This document shows positions 1 through 6,004 of a DNA stretch of 8,186 nucleotides, in pieces; within the stretch, counting starts at the first letter, position 1; each line of letters opens with the position of its first letter. This DNA comes from UBA8904 sp035448625 (lineage in GTDB: Bacteria > Desulfobacterota > Syntrophia > Syntrophales > Smithellaceae). The translations under genes and the position numbers were made by a program. The stretch lies in NCBI GenBank assembly GCA_035448625.1, contig DAOTJI010000098.1, positions 1 to 8,186 of the forward strand, read 5' to 3'. Below the pieces are notes generated by a model, which did no database searches, was not told the origin of the DNA, and saw only the letters and a program-made list of their open reading frames with translations.

Positions 1-376
1 GGTTCACCGCTATCCCGACCTGGATGAAATGCGGCGCCGCATTTTTTCCGTGAGCGTCAGCGACGACCAGACCCGGCAAACCATCAAAAGCGTCTACGAG
101 CGCTACCGGGTGGTTCTCGAGCAGCACGGTGCGGTCGGTTGGACGGGACTGGAAGCCTATCAGCGGCAAACCGGAGACACAAGGCTCGCCATCTGCCTGG
201 AAACCGCCCATCCGGCAAAGTTTCCCGATGAAATCAAAAACCTGCTGGGGATCGATCCGGAACCGCCGGAAAGCATGAAGGACCTCGCCCGACGGGAAGG
301 AAGCGCCATCAACCTCTCCGGAGATTTCGCCTCCTTCAAAACATACCTGCAGACGCATCTGAAAATCAAAAAATAA
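1..376 (+). CDS. thrC: Threonine synthase, C-terminal part (5' end outside window)
   Basis: PLP enzyme that converts O-phospho-L-homoserine to L-threonine in the cytoplasm, the last step of threonine synthesis. The frame is open from base 2 to the TAA at 374-376, giving the last 124 residues. The internal ATG at base 29 is not the start, because coding similarity continues upstream of it (HRYPDLDEM). Family hallmarks visible are HGAVGW, where the chain contacts the substrate pocket, and ETAHPAKFP, a typical C-terminal threonine synthase segment. The tail (SGDFASFKTYLQTH) resembles the closing helix of the longer, E. coli-like class. The PLP lysine lies upstream and cannot be seen. It is followed after 48 bases by the DUF1460 gene on the same strand, possibly co-transcribed, since no T-rich terminator lies between them. 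The family call is secure; the whole-protein length is unknown. Confidence 0.93.
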   Translation, partial: VHRYPDLDEMRRRIFSVSVSDDQTRQTIKSVYERYRVVLEQHGAVGWTGLEAYQRQTGDTRLAICLETAHPAKFPDEIKNLLGIDPEPPESMKDLARREGSAINLSGDFASFKTYLQTHLKIKK

Positions 377-380
377 AAAA

Positions 381-420
381 CGGGGTCCCGGCCGGTGAAT
401 CCCGGACAACCCCGAGGGGG
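381..420 (+). other. Short hairpin abutting the ribosome site of the DUF1460 gene
   Basis: CGGGGT (381-386) pairs perfectly with ACCCCG (409-414). An inner CCGG/CCGG pair (388-391 with 402-405) extends the fold past a small internal loop. The 3' arm ends inside the GAGGGGG Shine-Dalgarno stretch at 414-420. No T run follows, so it is not an intrinsic terminator. It could slow ribosome access or mark the end of thrC, but it may also be chance in GC-rich DNA. Confidence 0.3.
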
Positions 421-424
421 ACGG

Positions 425-1189
425 ATGAAAAAACCGGCAGCAGACCCTGAAAGCCAGAAACACCGGAAGACGCAGGGGCGAAATTTTTCCGGGGACCTGA
501 TCGTTGAAGCCGGCCGCCTTTTCCTGGGCGCGCCTTACCGGGAAAACACCCTCGAAGGGCCGGGCCGTGAAAAGCTGATCGTCCATCTGTGCGCTTTTGA
601 CTGCATGACCTTTGTGGAAACCGTGCTGGCCCTGGTCCGGTGCGCAGCGTCCGGAAAGTTCAGCCCTCCGGAATTCCGCAGGAATCTTCAGTGTATTCGC
701 TACCGCGGGGGCAAAATCGACGGGTACGCTTCCCGCCTTCACTACTTTACGGACTGGCTCGCCGATAATCAGAAAAAAAAGGTGCTGAAAGATGTTACGC
801 GTCTTCTGGGCGGCCGGCACATGCGCAAAACAATCCATTTCATGACAACCCATCGCCAACGGTACGCCGCCCTGATTCGTCAAAACCAGGCGGAAAAAAT
901 TCGGCAAACGGAGCGGAGGCTTTCGCGCAGGACGTTTTACGTGATCGCCCGGGAAGAAGCGCCCCGAGTCCAGGCCGGCATACAACCGGGAGACATCATC
1001 GCTTTTACAACCGGAGAGGAGGGTCTGGACGTGGCGCATGTCGGATTTGCCGTCCGCGAGCAAGGCCGCCTGCGTCTGCTGCACGCCTCGAGCCGTGAAG
1101 GCGCCGTCGTCGTTTCCCGAGAGACGCCGGCGGTCTACCTGCGCCGCCACAGGAATTTTACCGGCATTCTGGTCGGACGAATGATCTAG
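425..1189 (+). CDS. DUF1460 family N-acetylmuramoyl-L-alanine amidase-like hydrolase
   Basis: Predicted cysteine hydrolase of the DUF1460 group within the NlpC/P60-like papain fold, a family linked to cutting peptidoglycan or muropeptides. I chose the ATG at 425 (254 residues) because GAGGGGG lies 4 bases upstream at 414-420; a GTG at 395 would add ten unconserved residues. Visible motifs are GAPY (35-38), FDCMTFVET (58-66) with presumed catalytic Cys60, KIDGYASRLHYF (97-108), PGDIIAF (188-194) and DVAHVGFA (202-209) with presumed catalytic His205. LLHAS (218-222) is also typical. The length and motif order match the core of the family. Oddly, the N-terminus (KKPAADPESQKHRKTQGRN) is charged and shows no signal peptide or lipobox, although relatives are commonly exported. 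A cytoplasmic muropeptide-recycling role or a misplaced start are both possible. The substrate is unknown. Confidence 0.85.
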   Translation: MKKPAADPESQKHRKTQGRNFSGDLIVEAGRLFLGAPYRENTLEGPGREKLIVHLCAFDCMTFVETVLALVRCAASGKFSPPEFRRNLQCIRYRGGKIDGYASRLHYFTDWLADNQKKKVLKDVTRLLGGRHMRKTIHFMTTHRQRYAALIRQNQAEKIRQTERRLSRRTFYVIAREEAPRVQAGIQPGDIIAFTTGEEGLDVAHVGFAVREQGRLRLLHASSREGAVVVSRETPAVYLRRHRNFTGILVGRMI

Positions 1190-1223
1190 CGACGCCGGGC
1201 GAAAAATCGCGCGACGCTTTTTT
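1188..1223 (+). terminator. Probable intrinsic terminator after the DUF1460 gene
   Basis: AGCGACGC (1188-1195) pairs with GCGACGCT (1211-1218) with one A-A mismatch. An inner GCG/CGC pair (1199-1201 with 1208-1210) stacks above a three-base bulge, and six T follow at 1218-1223. It begins inside the TAG stop codon. The bulge and mismatch make it weaker than a textbook terminator, but its position fits. Confidence 0.5.
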
Positions 1224-1231
1224 CGTTCATT

Positions 1232-1261
1232 TTCGACTTTATTTTTGAGCGCACATATATT
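1232..1261 (+). promoter_or_regulatory. Candidate sigma-70-type promoter for the CBS-domain gene
   Basis: A -35-like TTCGAC (1232-1237) and a -10-like TATATT (1256-1261) are separated by 18 bases in the most AT-rich part of the 113-base gap. The predicted start would leave a leader of about 35 bases. The -35 match is weak, so this is tentative. It is supported by the terminator just upstream, which implies that a new promoter is needed. Confidence 0.35.
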
Positions 1262-1302
1262 AAGATAAAGACAAATCACGCGAGGCAATACAGGAGGCGA
1301 CT

Positions 1303-1740
1303 ATGAACTATGTCAGGGATATTCTCAGGACGAAGGACGGCAAGATTCAGACGATTTCTCCCAAAGCGACAGTGTATGAAGCCCTGGAAAAAATGAGCGA
1401 GAAGGAAATCGGCGCTCTGGTGGTCATGGAAAACAAAAAGGTGGTGGGCATCATTTCGGAAAGAGACTATGCCAGAAAAATTATCCTCCAGGGGAAGACC
1501 TCCAAGAAAACCCTGGTCAAGGAAGTCATGTCTTCCCATCTGTTCTCCGTCACCCCGGATACCACCGTGGAAGACGCGATGGTCCTGATGACGGGAAAGC
1601 ACGTCCGGCATTTGCCGGTTTTTGAAAAATCCAAATTTGTCGGCATCATTTCCATCGGCGACGTCCTGAAGCTGATCATCTCCAATAAAGATTTCCTCAT
1701 CAATCAGCTGAGCGACTATATCGCAGGAAAATACTACTAG
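1303..1740 (+). CDS. Twin CBS-domain protein
   Basis: A 145-residue stand-alone pair of CBS domains, a module that usually senses adenosine nucleotides (AMP, ATP, NADH or related ligands) in the cytoplasm. AGGAGG at 1292-1297, five bases before the ATG, fixes the start. CBS1 spans about residues 7-63 and ends in GIISERD (49-55). CBS2 spans about 72-128 and ends in GIISIGD (114-120). Both keep the S-x-x-D ribose/phosphate-binding signature (Ser52/Asp55 and Ser117/Asp120), so both sites look competent. There is no catalytic, membrane or DNA-binding part. It resembles the widespread small bacterial CBS-pair proteins more than the Firmicute c-di-AMP receptor DarB/CbpB. Even so, it lies directly upstream of a diadenylate cyclase gene, which makes c-di-AMP a candidate ligand. 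Flanking terminators suggest it is transcribed alone. Confidence 0.9.
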   Translation: MNYVRDILRTKDGKIQTISPKATVYEALEKMSEKEIGALVVMENKKVVGIISERDYARKIILQGKTSKKTLVKEVMSSHLFSVTPDTTVEDAMVLMTGKHVRHLPVFEKSKFVGIISIGDVLKLIISNKDFLINQLSDYIAGKYY

Positions 1741-1745
1741 ACGCA

Positions 1746-1798
1746 AATCCCTTTCCCCGAAGACGCAGCATGCAGGCGACGATTCGGGGAAAGGGGTT
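1746..1798 (+). repeat. Large inverted repeat downstream of the CBS gene
   Basis: CCCTTTCCCCGA (1749-1760) is the exact reverse complement of the 12 bases at 1784-1795. One wobble and two A-T pairs extend the stem to 15 (1746-1760 with 1784-1798). The 23-base loop contains the palindrome GCATGC. No T tract follows directly. It may be a transcript-stabilising 3' hairpin, or the first half of a tandem terminator with the hairpin at 1812-1840. Confidence 0.75.
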
Positions 1799-1811
1799 CA
1801 CCCGCCGGAGC

Positions 1812-1840
1812 GCCTTCCCACCTTCCGGGGAGGCTTTTTT
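1812..1840 (+). terminator. Intrinsic terminator between the CBS gene and the cyclase operon
   Basis: GCCTTCCC (1812-1819) pairs with GGGGAGGC (1827-1834) through eight base pairs, one of them G-T, around a seven-base loop. Six T follow at 1835-1840. This is a standard rho-independent terminator and indicates that the downstream cyclase gene needs its own promoter. Confidence 0.8.
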
Positions 1841-1853
1841 GTTGCCTTGTTTC

Positions 1854-1883
1854 TTGACATCCGCCCTTAAATGCCGTTATATC
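1854..1883 (+). promoter_or_regulatory. Sigma-70-type promoter of the cyclase-corA operon
   Basis: A perfect TTGACA -35 box (1854-1859) is followed after 18 bases by TATATC (1878-1883), a four-of-six match to the -10 box. It sits directly after a terminator and about 37 bases before the cyclase ATG, giving a leader of about 30 bases. Only a weak ribosome site (GGAAA near 1907-1912) precedes the ATG, so translation may be modest. Confidence 0.6.
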
Positions 1884-1920
1884 CAGACATTCTTTTCTCC
1901 CGAACTGGAAACGTGCCGCC

Positions 1921-3372
1921 ATGGAGATCATCAACACCGCCGCGTCCGTGATTAAAAACATACGGATCCAGGACATTCTGGACATGGCGATCATCGCCGG
2001 AATGATTTTCGCCCTCTTGATGTGGTTTAAAACCAGGGCGTCGCGCTTTGTTCTGATCGGCATCCTGCTGTTGGGCGGCGTGTACCTGGCCGCTCGGTTT
2101 TTCCAGCTCTATCTCACCGTGATCGTGCTCCAGGGGTTTTTCGCCATTCTGCTGTTCGTGCTGGTGGTGATCTTTCAGGAAGACCTGCGCGGCTTCTTCG
2201 AACGCATTGCCATGCTGGGCCAGCTCGGCAAACCGGCGCCGCCCCTGTCGCGGCTGGAAAAGACCGCGAACATCATCGCGGAAACCGCGGGGAATCTCGC
2301 CAAAAGGCGCGTCGGCGCCTTGATGGTCATCCAGGGAAACGACCCTCTGGACCGCCATTTGACCGGGGGCGTTCCCTTAAACGGCGCCGTGAGCGAGCCG
2401 CTTCTGGAAAGTCTTTTCGATCCTCATTCCCCGGGCCACGACGGGGCGGTGGTCATCAAGGACGATCGGGTAACGATGTTCGGCTGTCATTTGCCCCTCT
2501 CCGTCCATACCGCCCGGAATGGAAACATGGGGCTGCGCCACACGGCCGCCCTGGGTCTGACGGAGCGTTCGGACGCTCTGTGCGTCGTCGTGTCCGAAGA
2601 ACGGGGAAGCCTCTCCGTCTCCGAGGGAGAGGCTCTCTTGGCCGTGTCCGGCCCCTCCACGCTGCATGAAATCCTGGAAAAGTACTACGCCAAGCATCGG
2701 CCGGCGCCGCAAAAAAGGCCGGTCTGGGCCTGGCTCAGCGAAAACACAAAGGAAAAACTGATTGCCGTCGGCCTGGCCTTCGTGTTGTGGGCGGCCTTCG
2801 GTTATCAGCGCGACACGGTGCGCCGCGATTTTTTTGTTCCCCTCGAGTATAAAAATATGCCGGCGGGCTGGCAGTTCAACGAACCCCCGGTGAAGGAGGC
2901 CAAGGTGACGCTGCAGGGGCCGGATCAGGCTTTCCGCCTGATGAATGAAGATTCGCTGAAACTTTCGCTGGACCTGTCGGCTCTGGCACAGAAAAAACTG
3001 GAATTTCCCCTGAACCGGGACATGGTGAACACTCCGCCCGGTTTGTCGATTGCCGAAATCAGCCCCGCCAAAATCAGGGTTTCCGCATCGCGGCAGGTTG
3101 CCGCGCAGCTGCCGGTCAGCGTCGGGGTCGTCAACCGACTGCCGGATGACCTGGTCCTGCAAAAAATAACCGTGAAGCCGGCCACACTGAAAGTGATGTT
3201 GGATTCCCGGATGAAGCCCGGCGGCATCCGGCTGGAAACGGAGCCGCTCGATCTGCGAAACATCACATCCTCCGAAACGTTATTCCTGAAGGTCAACTCC
3301 CTGCCCGGCGTTTCTTTCCCGGATGGAAAACCCGCGATGGTCCGGGTCAGCGTCCGCGTCGGGAAAAGATGA
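1921..3372 (+). CDS. dacA: Membrane diadenylate cyclase (DacA/CdaA type) fused to YbbR/CdaR repeats
   Basis: Predicted to make cyclic di-AMP from two ATP at the inner membrane. The 483 residues divide into three membrane helices (about 20-36, 43-60, 65-85), a coiled linker, the DAC domain (about 110-255), a fourth helix (about 279-296) and YbbR-type beta repeats (about 300-390 and 395-480). DAC evidence includes VGALMVIQ (131-138), the nucleotide motif HDGAVVI (173-179), LPLS (191-194), RHT (206-208) and VVSEERG (223-229). The usual third motif is RHR preceded by Thr; here Thr is Leu205 and the last Arg is Thr208. Firmicute CdaA is about 270 residues, and its regulator CdaR is a separate YbbR protein. 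Here helix four (AVGLAFVLW) matches the membrane anchor that opens CdaR-like proteins and would place the repeats outside the cytoplasm. No glmM follows; corA does, 13 bases later. The family call is firm. Activity is likely but not certain. Confidence 0.9.
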   Translation: MEIINTAASVIKNIRIQDILDMAIIAGMIFALLMWFKTRASRFVLIGILLLGGVYLAARFFQLYLTVIVLQGFFAILLFVLVVIFQEDLRGFFERIAMLGQLGKPAPPLSRLEKTANIIAETAGNLAKRRVGALMVIQGNDPLDRHLTGGVPLNGAVSEPLLESLFDPHSPGHDGAVVIKDDRVTMFGCHLPLSVHTARNGNMGLRHTAALGLTERSDALCVVVSEERGSLSVSEGEALLAVSGPSTLHEILEKYYAKHRPAPQKRPVWAWLSENTKEKLIAVGLAFVLWAAFGYQRDTVRRDFFVPLEYKNMPAGWQFNEPPVKEAKVTLQGPDQAFRLMNEDSLKLSLDLSALAQKKLEFPLNRDMVNTPPGLSIAEISPAKIRVSASRQVAAQLPVSVGVVNRLPDDLVLQKITVKPATLKVMLDSRMKPGGIRLETEPLDLRNITSSETLFLKVNSLPGVSFPDGKPAMVRVSVRVGKR

Positions 3373-3385
3373 AGGAGCTAAAACC

Positions 3386-4447
3386 ATGCCCCTCGCCGTG
3401 AAAAAAAGATCGAAAAAAGCCGGCCTGAGCCCGGGAGCCCTGATCCACATCGGCCACACCTACGCGGATTCATCCCGAATCCAACTGATGCGCTACGATG
3501 AAGCCACACTGGAGGAGAAGGAAATTTTCTCGCCGGGGGAACTGCTCGAGGAAAAGAAAAAACCGGGTATCCTCTGGGTCCACGTCGATGGCCTGCAGGA
3601 TGTCGGTCGCCTGGAGGAAATCGGACGCCTGTTCGGCCTTCATCCCCTGATTCTGGAAGACATTCTCAACACCGACCAGCGACCAAAAGCGGAAGACTTC
3701 ACGGATTATATTTTCATCGTTTTAAAAAACATCCAGCCGGACGCCGGATCGGACCTGCACGCGGAGCAGATCAGCATCCTCCTGGGCCCGAATTTCGTTC
3801 TTTCCTTTCAAGAAAAGGCGGGAACGCTGTTTGACCCCATCCGCGAGAGGATCCGCACCGACAAGGGGCGAATCCGCCGGGCCAAAGCGGATTATCTGGC
3901 GCATCATCTCATGGACGCCATCGTCGATCAGTACTTTGCCGTACTGGAAAACATCGACGACAAGATTGAACTCCTCGAAGAAGACCTCGTCCGGAAAACC
4001 ACCCCCGATAAACTGCAGACGATTCACCTGCTGAAAAGAGAGCTGATTTTGCTGCGCAAGTCGCTCTGGCCGCTTCGGGAGGCCATCGGTCTCTTGCAGA
4101 GGTCGGATTCCCCGCTCATCGCCGATTCCGATCTGATTTATTTCAAGGACATTTCCGACCACATCATCGCCGTCATCGATACGGTGGACACTTTCCGGGA
4201 CATGCTGGCCGGCATGCTGGACATCTACCTTTCCTCCGCCAGCATGCGGATGAACCAGGTCATGAAGGTTCTCACCATCATCGCGACCATTTTCATGCCG
4301 CTGACCTTTCTGGCGGGCATTTACGGCATGAATTTCGCCTACATGCCGGAGCTGGGCTGGCGGTGGGGCTACTTTGCCGTCCTGGGCACCATGTTGACGA
4401 TTGCGCTGGGAATGCTGATTTTGTTCCGCAGAAAAAAATGGATCTGA
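3386..4447 (+). CDS. corA: CorA-type magnesium/divalent cation channel
   Basis: Pentameric inner-membrane channel for Mg2+, with possible Co2+ or Ni2+ passage. The ATG at 3386 (353 residues) is chosen because GAAGGAG at 3371-3377 lies eight bases upstream; an earlier in-frame ATG at 3323 would overlap the cyclase gene. The large cytoplasmic domain (about 1-290) includes LHPLILEDILN (85-95), characteristic of the family, and a long charged helix (about 180-290). Membrane helix 1 (about 294-313) ends in the selectivity signature YGMNF (313-317), and MPEL (320-323) forms the outer loop. Helix 2 (about 327-347) is followed by the basic tail RRKKW. All hallmark residues are intact. It starts 13 bases after the cyclase stop codon with no terminator between, so the two are probably co-transcribed. 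This makes it a plausible, untested partner or target of cyclase signalling. Confidence 0.94.
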   Translation: MPLAVKKRSKKAGLSPGALIHIGHTYADSSRIQLMRYDEATLEEKEIFSPGELLEEKKKPGILWVHVDGLQDVGRLEEIGRLFGLHPLILEDILNTDQRPKAEDFTDYIFIVLKNIQPDAGSDLHAEQISILLGPNFVLSFQEKAGTLFDPIRERIRTDKGRIRRAKADYLAHHLMDAIVDQYFAVLENIDDKIELLEEDLVRKTTPDKLQTIHLLKRELILLRKSLWPLREAIGLLQRSDSPLIADSDLIYFKDISDHIIAVIDTVDTFRDMLAGMLDIYLSSASMRMNQVMKVLTIIATIFMPLTFLAGIYGMNFAYMPELGWRWGYFAVLGTMLTIALGMLILFRRKKWI

Positions 4448-4459
4448 AGGATTGCCAAA

Positions 4460-4476
4460 AAGGTTGCATTAACCTT
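4460..4476. repeat. Small inverted repeat upstream of the ferritin-like gene
   Basis: AAGGTT (4460-4465) and AACCTT (4471-4476) are perfect reverse complements around GCATT. The position, 53 bases before the ferritin-like ATG, suits an operator or a short hairpin. There is no T tract on the plus strand, and I do not recognise a named regulator site. Confidence 0.4.
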
Positions 4477-4528
4477 CAAAATATGTTCAGTTTTGCACCG
4501 TCATCATATTTGATCAGGAGGAAACCCT

Positions 4529-5011
4529 ATGCAGGTATTCGCAGCAAGTGACATCGTCGAAGTGGCGATTAGAATTGAGGAAAACGGAATCAATTTTTAC
4601 AAATTCGCCGAGCAGATCGCCAAGCAGGAAGATGCCAAGAAACTATTTTCCCAGCTCGCGCAGGCGGAAGCCGCCCACAAGCGCACGTTTGAGAAGTTTT
4701 TCGCCGCCATGGAAAAATACACCCCTCCGGAGCAGTATGCCGGAGAGTACAGCGCCTATCTGCGCAGCTATGTGGACAACAATCTGATCTTTACCAAGGA
4801 AATCATGGACCGGCAGCTTTCCAAAGTGACGGACACGGTGGGCGCCTTTGAATTCGCCATGCAGCGCGAACTGGATTCGGTCCTGTACTACCATGAGATC
4901 AAAAATCTGGTCCCCGCCGCACAGCATGAAGCCATCGACAAAATCATCGAAGAGGAAAGACGGCATTACACGCTGCTGTGCGACATGAAAAAACGCTACG
5001 AAAACCGATAA
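4529..5011 (+). CDS. Ferritin-like diiron protein (rubrerythrin family, no rubredoxin domain)
   Basis: A 160-residue cytoplasmic four-helix bundle expected to bind two iron atoms. AGGAGG at 4516-4521, seven bases before the ATG, fixes the start. Metal ligands can be placed in helix order: Glu17 or Glu18 (helix A, RIEENGINFY), Glu47 and His50 (helix B, EAAH), Glu114 (helix C, RELDSVLYYHE), and Glu143 and His146 (helix D, ERRH). This E, ExxH, E, ExxH pattern is the ferritin/rubrerythrin diiron set. Classic rubrerythrin has a C-terminal rubredoxin with two CxxC pairs. Here the protein ends after helix D (Cys151 is the only cysteine), so an external electron donor would be needed. Peroxide reduction or iron handling in an anaerobe are likely roles; the substrate is not determined by sequence. 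Whether it shares the corA transcript is unclear, as 81 bases with an inverted repeat lie between them. Confidence 0.88.
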   Translation: MQVFAASDIVEVAIRIEENGINFYKFAEQIAKQEDAKKLFSQLAQAEAAHKRTFEKFFAAMEKYTPPEQYAGEYSAYLRSYVDNNLIFTKEIMDRQLSKVTDTVGAFEFAMQRELDSVLYYHEIKNLVPAAQHEAIDKIIEEERRHYTLLCDMKKRYENR

Positions 5012-5099
5012 CGAGGCGGTGCCCGTTCCGGTTCGCGTTCAAGTCTTATTCAGCCGTTCGAACAACGGACGCTCCGAATGTTGTTTTGGAAAGATAGCG

Positions 5100-5998
5100 G
5101 TGAATAAAATACTCCGAATTTTATATCAACCCTACAAGTGGTTGATCTTTGCTCCCTATCTGGCGGTTTCCACCCTCTTTTTCGGCTCTCTGACGGTGGT
5201 GCTGGCCGTGGTCACGAATCCCCGGATTACCAGCTTTGTCTGCGGAACCATCTGGGCCCGTCTCAACGGCTATCTGACGCCCATCTGCGTGAAGGTCACG
5301 GGAAGAGACCATATCGACCCGGCCCAGTCCTACGTCATCGTCGCGAACCATCAAAGCCAGTATGACATCTTTGTCTTGTACGGCTGGTTGGGAATCGATT
5401 TCAAATGGGTGATGAAGCAGGAATTGAGAAAAGTGCCCGGCATCGGGATCGGTTGCGAAAAAGTCGGACACATTTTCATCGACCGGTCCAACCATGAAAA
5501 AGCCCTCGCCTCGCTGCGCGCGGCAAAAGAAAAAATCGTCAACGGTACGTCGGTCATCTTTTTTCCGGAAGGCACCCGAAGCAGAAACGGCTCGCTCAAA
5601 ACATTCAAGAAAGGCGCGTTTAAAATGGCGGTGGATCTGCGGCTGCCGGTCCTGCCCATCACCATCATCGGCACGCGCGATATCCTGCCGTCGGATTCCA
5701 TCGATCTCTTTCCCGGACGCGTGCGCATGATCATCCACAGCCCGATCGACATCGCCGGCTATACGGATGACAACCTGGACGAACTGGTGGATCGGGCGCG
5801 CGGCGTCATTGAATCGGGACTTCGGGAAGGAACGGCNNNNNNNNNNNNNNNNNNNNNNNNNNNNNNNNNNNNNNNNNNNNNNNNNNNNNNNNNNNNNNNN
5901 NNNNNNNNNNNNNNNNNNNNNNNNNNNNNNNNNNNNAACTGGTGGATCGGGCGCGCGGCGTCATTGAATCGGGACTTCGGGAAGGAACGGCAGGATAA
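5100..5998 (+). CDS. plsC: 1-acyl-sn-glycerol-3-phosphate acyltransferase, interrupted by an assembly gap
   Basis: Membrane enzyme that acylates lysophosphatidate to phosphatidate in phospholipid synthesis. I favour the GTG at 5100, after GGAAAGA (5088-5094), because its N-terminus (VNKILRILYQPYKW) and helix (about 12-38) are normal for the family. A GTG at 5019 would add 27 unlikely residues. Catalytic HX4D is NHQSQYD (His84, Asp89). Further blocks are FIDRS (126-130), FPEGTRS (155-161, glycerol-phosphate binding) and LPVLPITIIG (182-191). The gene runs into 100 N. If the identical 55-base flanks are merged, the frame continues to GTAG and a TAA (5996-5998), giving exactly 247 residues, a normal PlsC length. 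Read across the N run instead, the tail becomes NWWIGRAAS, which is the same DNA in a wrong frame. Other acyl acceptors cannot be excluded. Confidence 0.9.
5782..5836 (+). repeat. Left copy of the 55-base overlap at the gap
   Basis: These 55 bases end exactly at the first N and are identical to 5937-5991. They encode the end of PlsC in its correct frame (LVDRARGVIESGLREGT). I read this as the shared end of two contigs, not a genomic duplication. Confidence 0.95.
5837..5936. other. Assembly gap of exactly 100 N
   Basis: A run of exactly 100 N, a common placeholder for a gap of unknown size. Because both flanks are the same 55 bases, the real gap is probably negative: the contigs overlap and nothing is missing. 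Confidence 0.97.
5937..5991 (+). repeat. Right copy of the 55-base overlap at the gap
   Basis: Starts at the first base after the N run and repeats 5782-5836 without a mismatch, then continues into the plsC stop codon (TAA 5996-5998). Confidence 0.95.
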
Positions 5999-6004
5999 CG
6001 CAGC

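Noticed and set aside
1867..2358. Minus-strand open frame opposite the start of the cyclase gene
   Set aside because: His/Gln-rich low-complexity translation typical of antisense to a GC-rich coding region; the plus-strand frame carries clear membrane and DAC motifs.
2377..3162. Minus-strand open frame of 261 codons within the cyclase-YbbR gene
   Set aside because: Shadow of the YbbR coding region; no ribosome site and no recognisable motif.
3323..3385. Earlier in-frame ATG of corA at 3323
   Set aside because: It overlaps the cyclase coding end, and the strong GAAGGAG at 3371-3377 points to 3386.
5019..5099. Upstream GTG start of plsC at 5019
   Set aside because: GAGG lies only two bases before it, and the extra 27 residues are unlike PlsC N-termini. 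The GTG at 5100 fits better.
5012..5099. CCGTT-CGAAC-AACGG hairpin (5054-5068) as terminator of the ferritin-like gene
   Set aside because: The stem is only five pairs and no T run follows; too weak to call.
5668..5690. GGCACG stretch in plsC as a sigma-54 promoter
   Set aside because: The GC doublet does not fall at the required GG-N10-GC spacing, and the site lies inside coding sequence.
5782..5991. A true 55-base tandem duplication inside plsC
   Set aside because: Both copies abut an exact 100-N placeholder, and merging them gives a normal-length intact gene, so an assembly artefact is far likelier.
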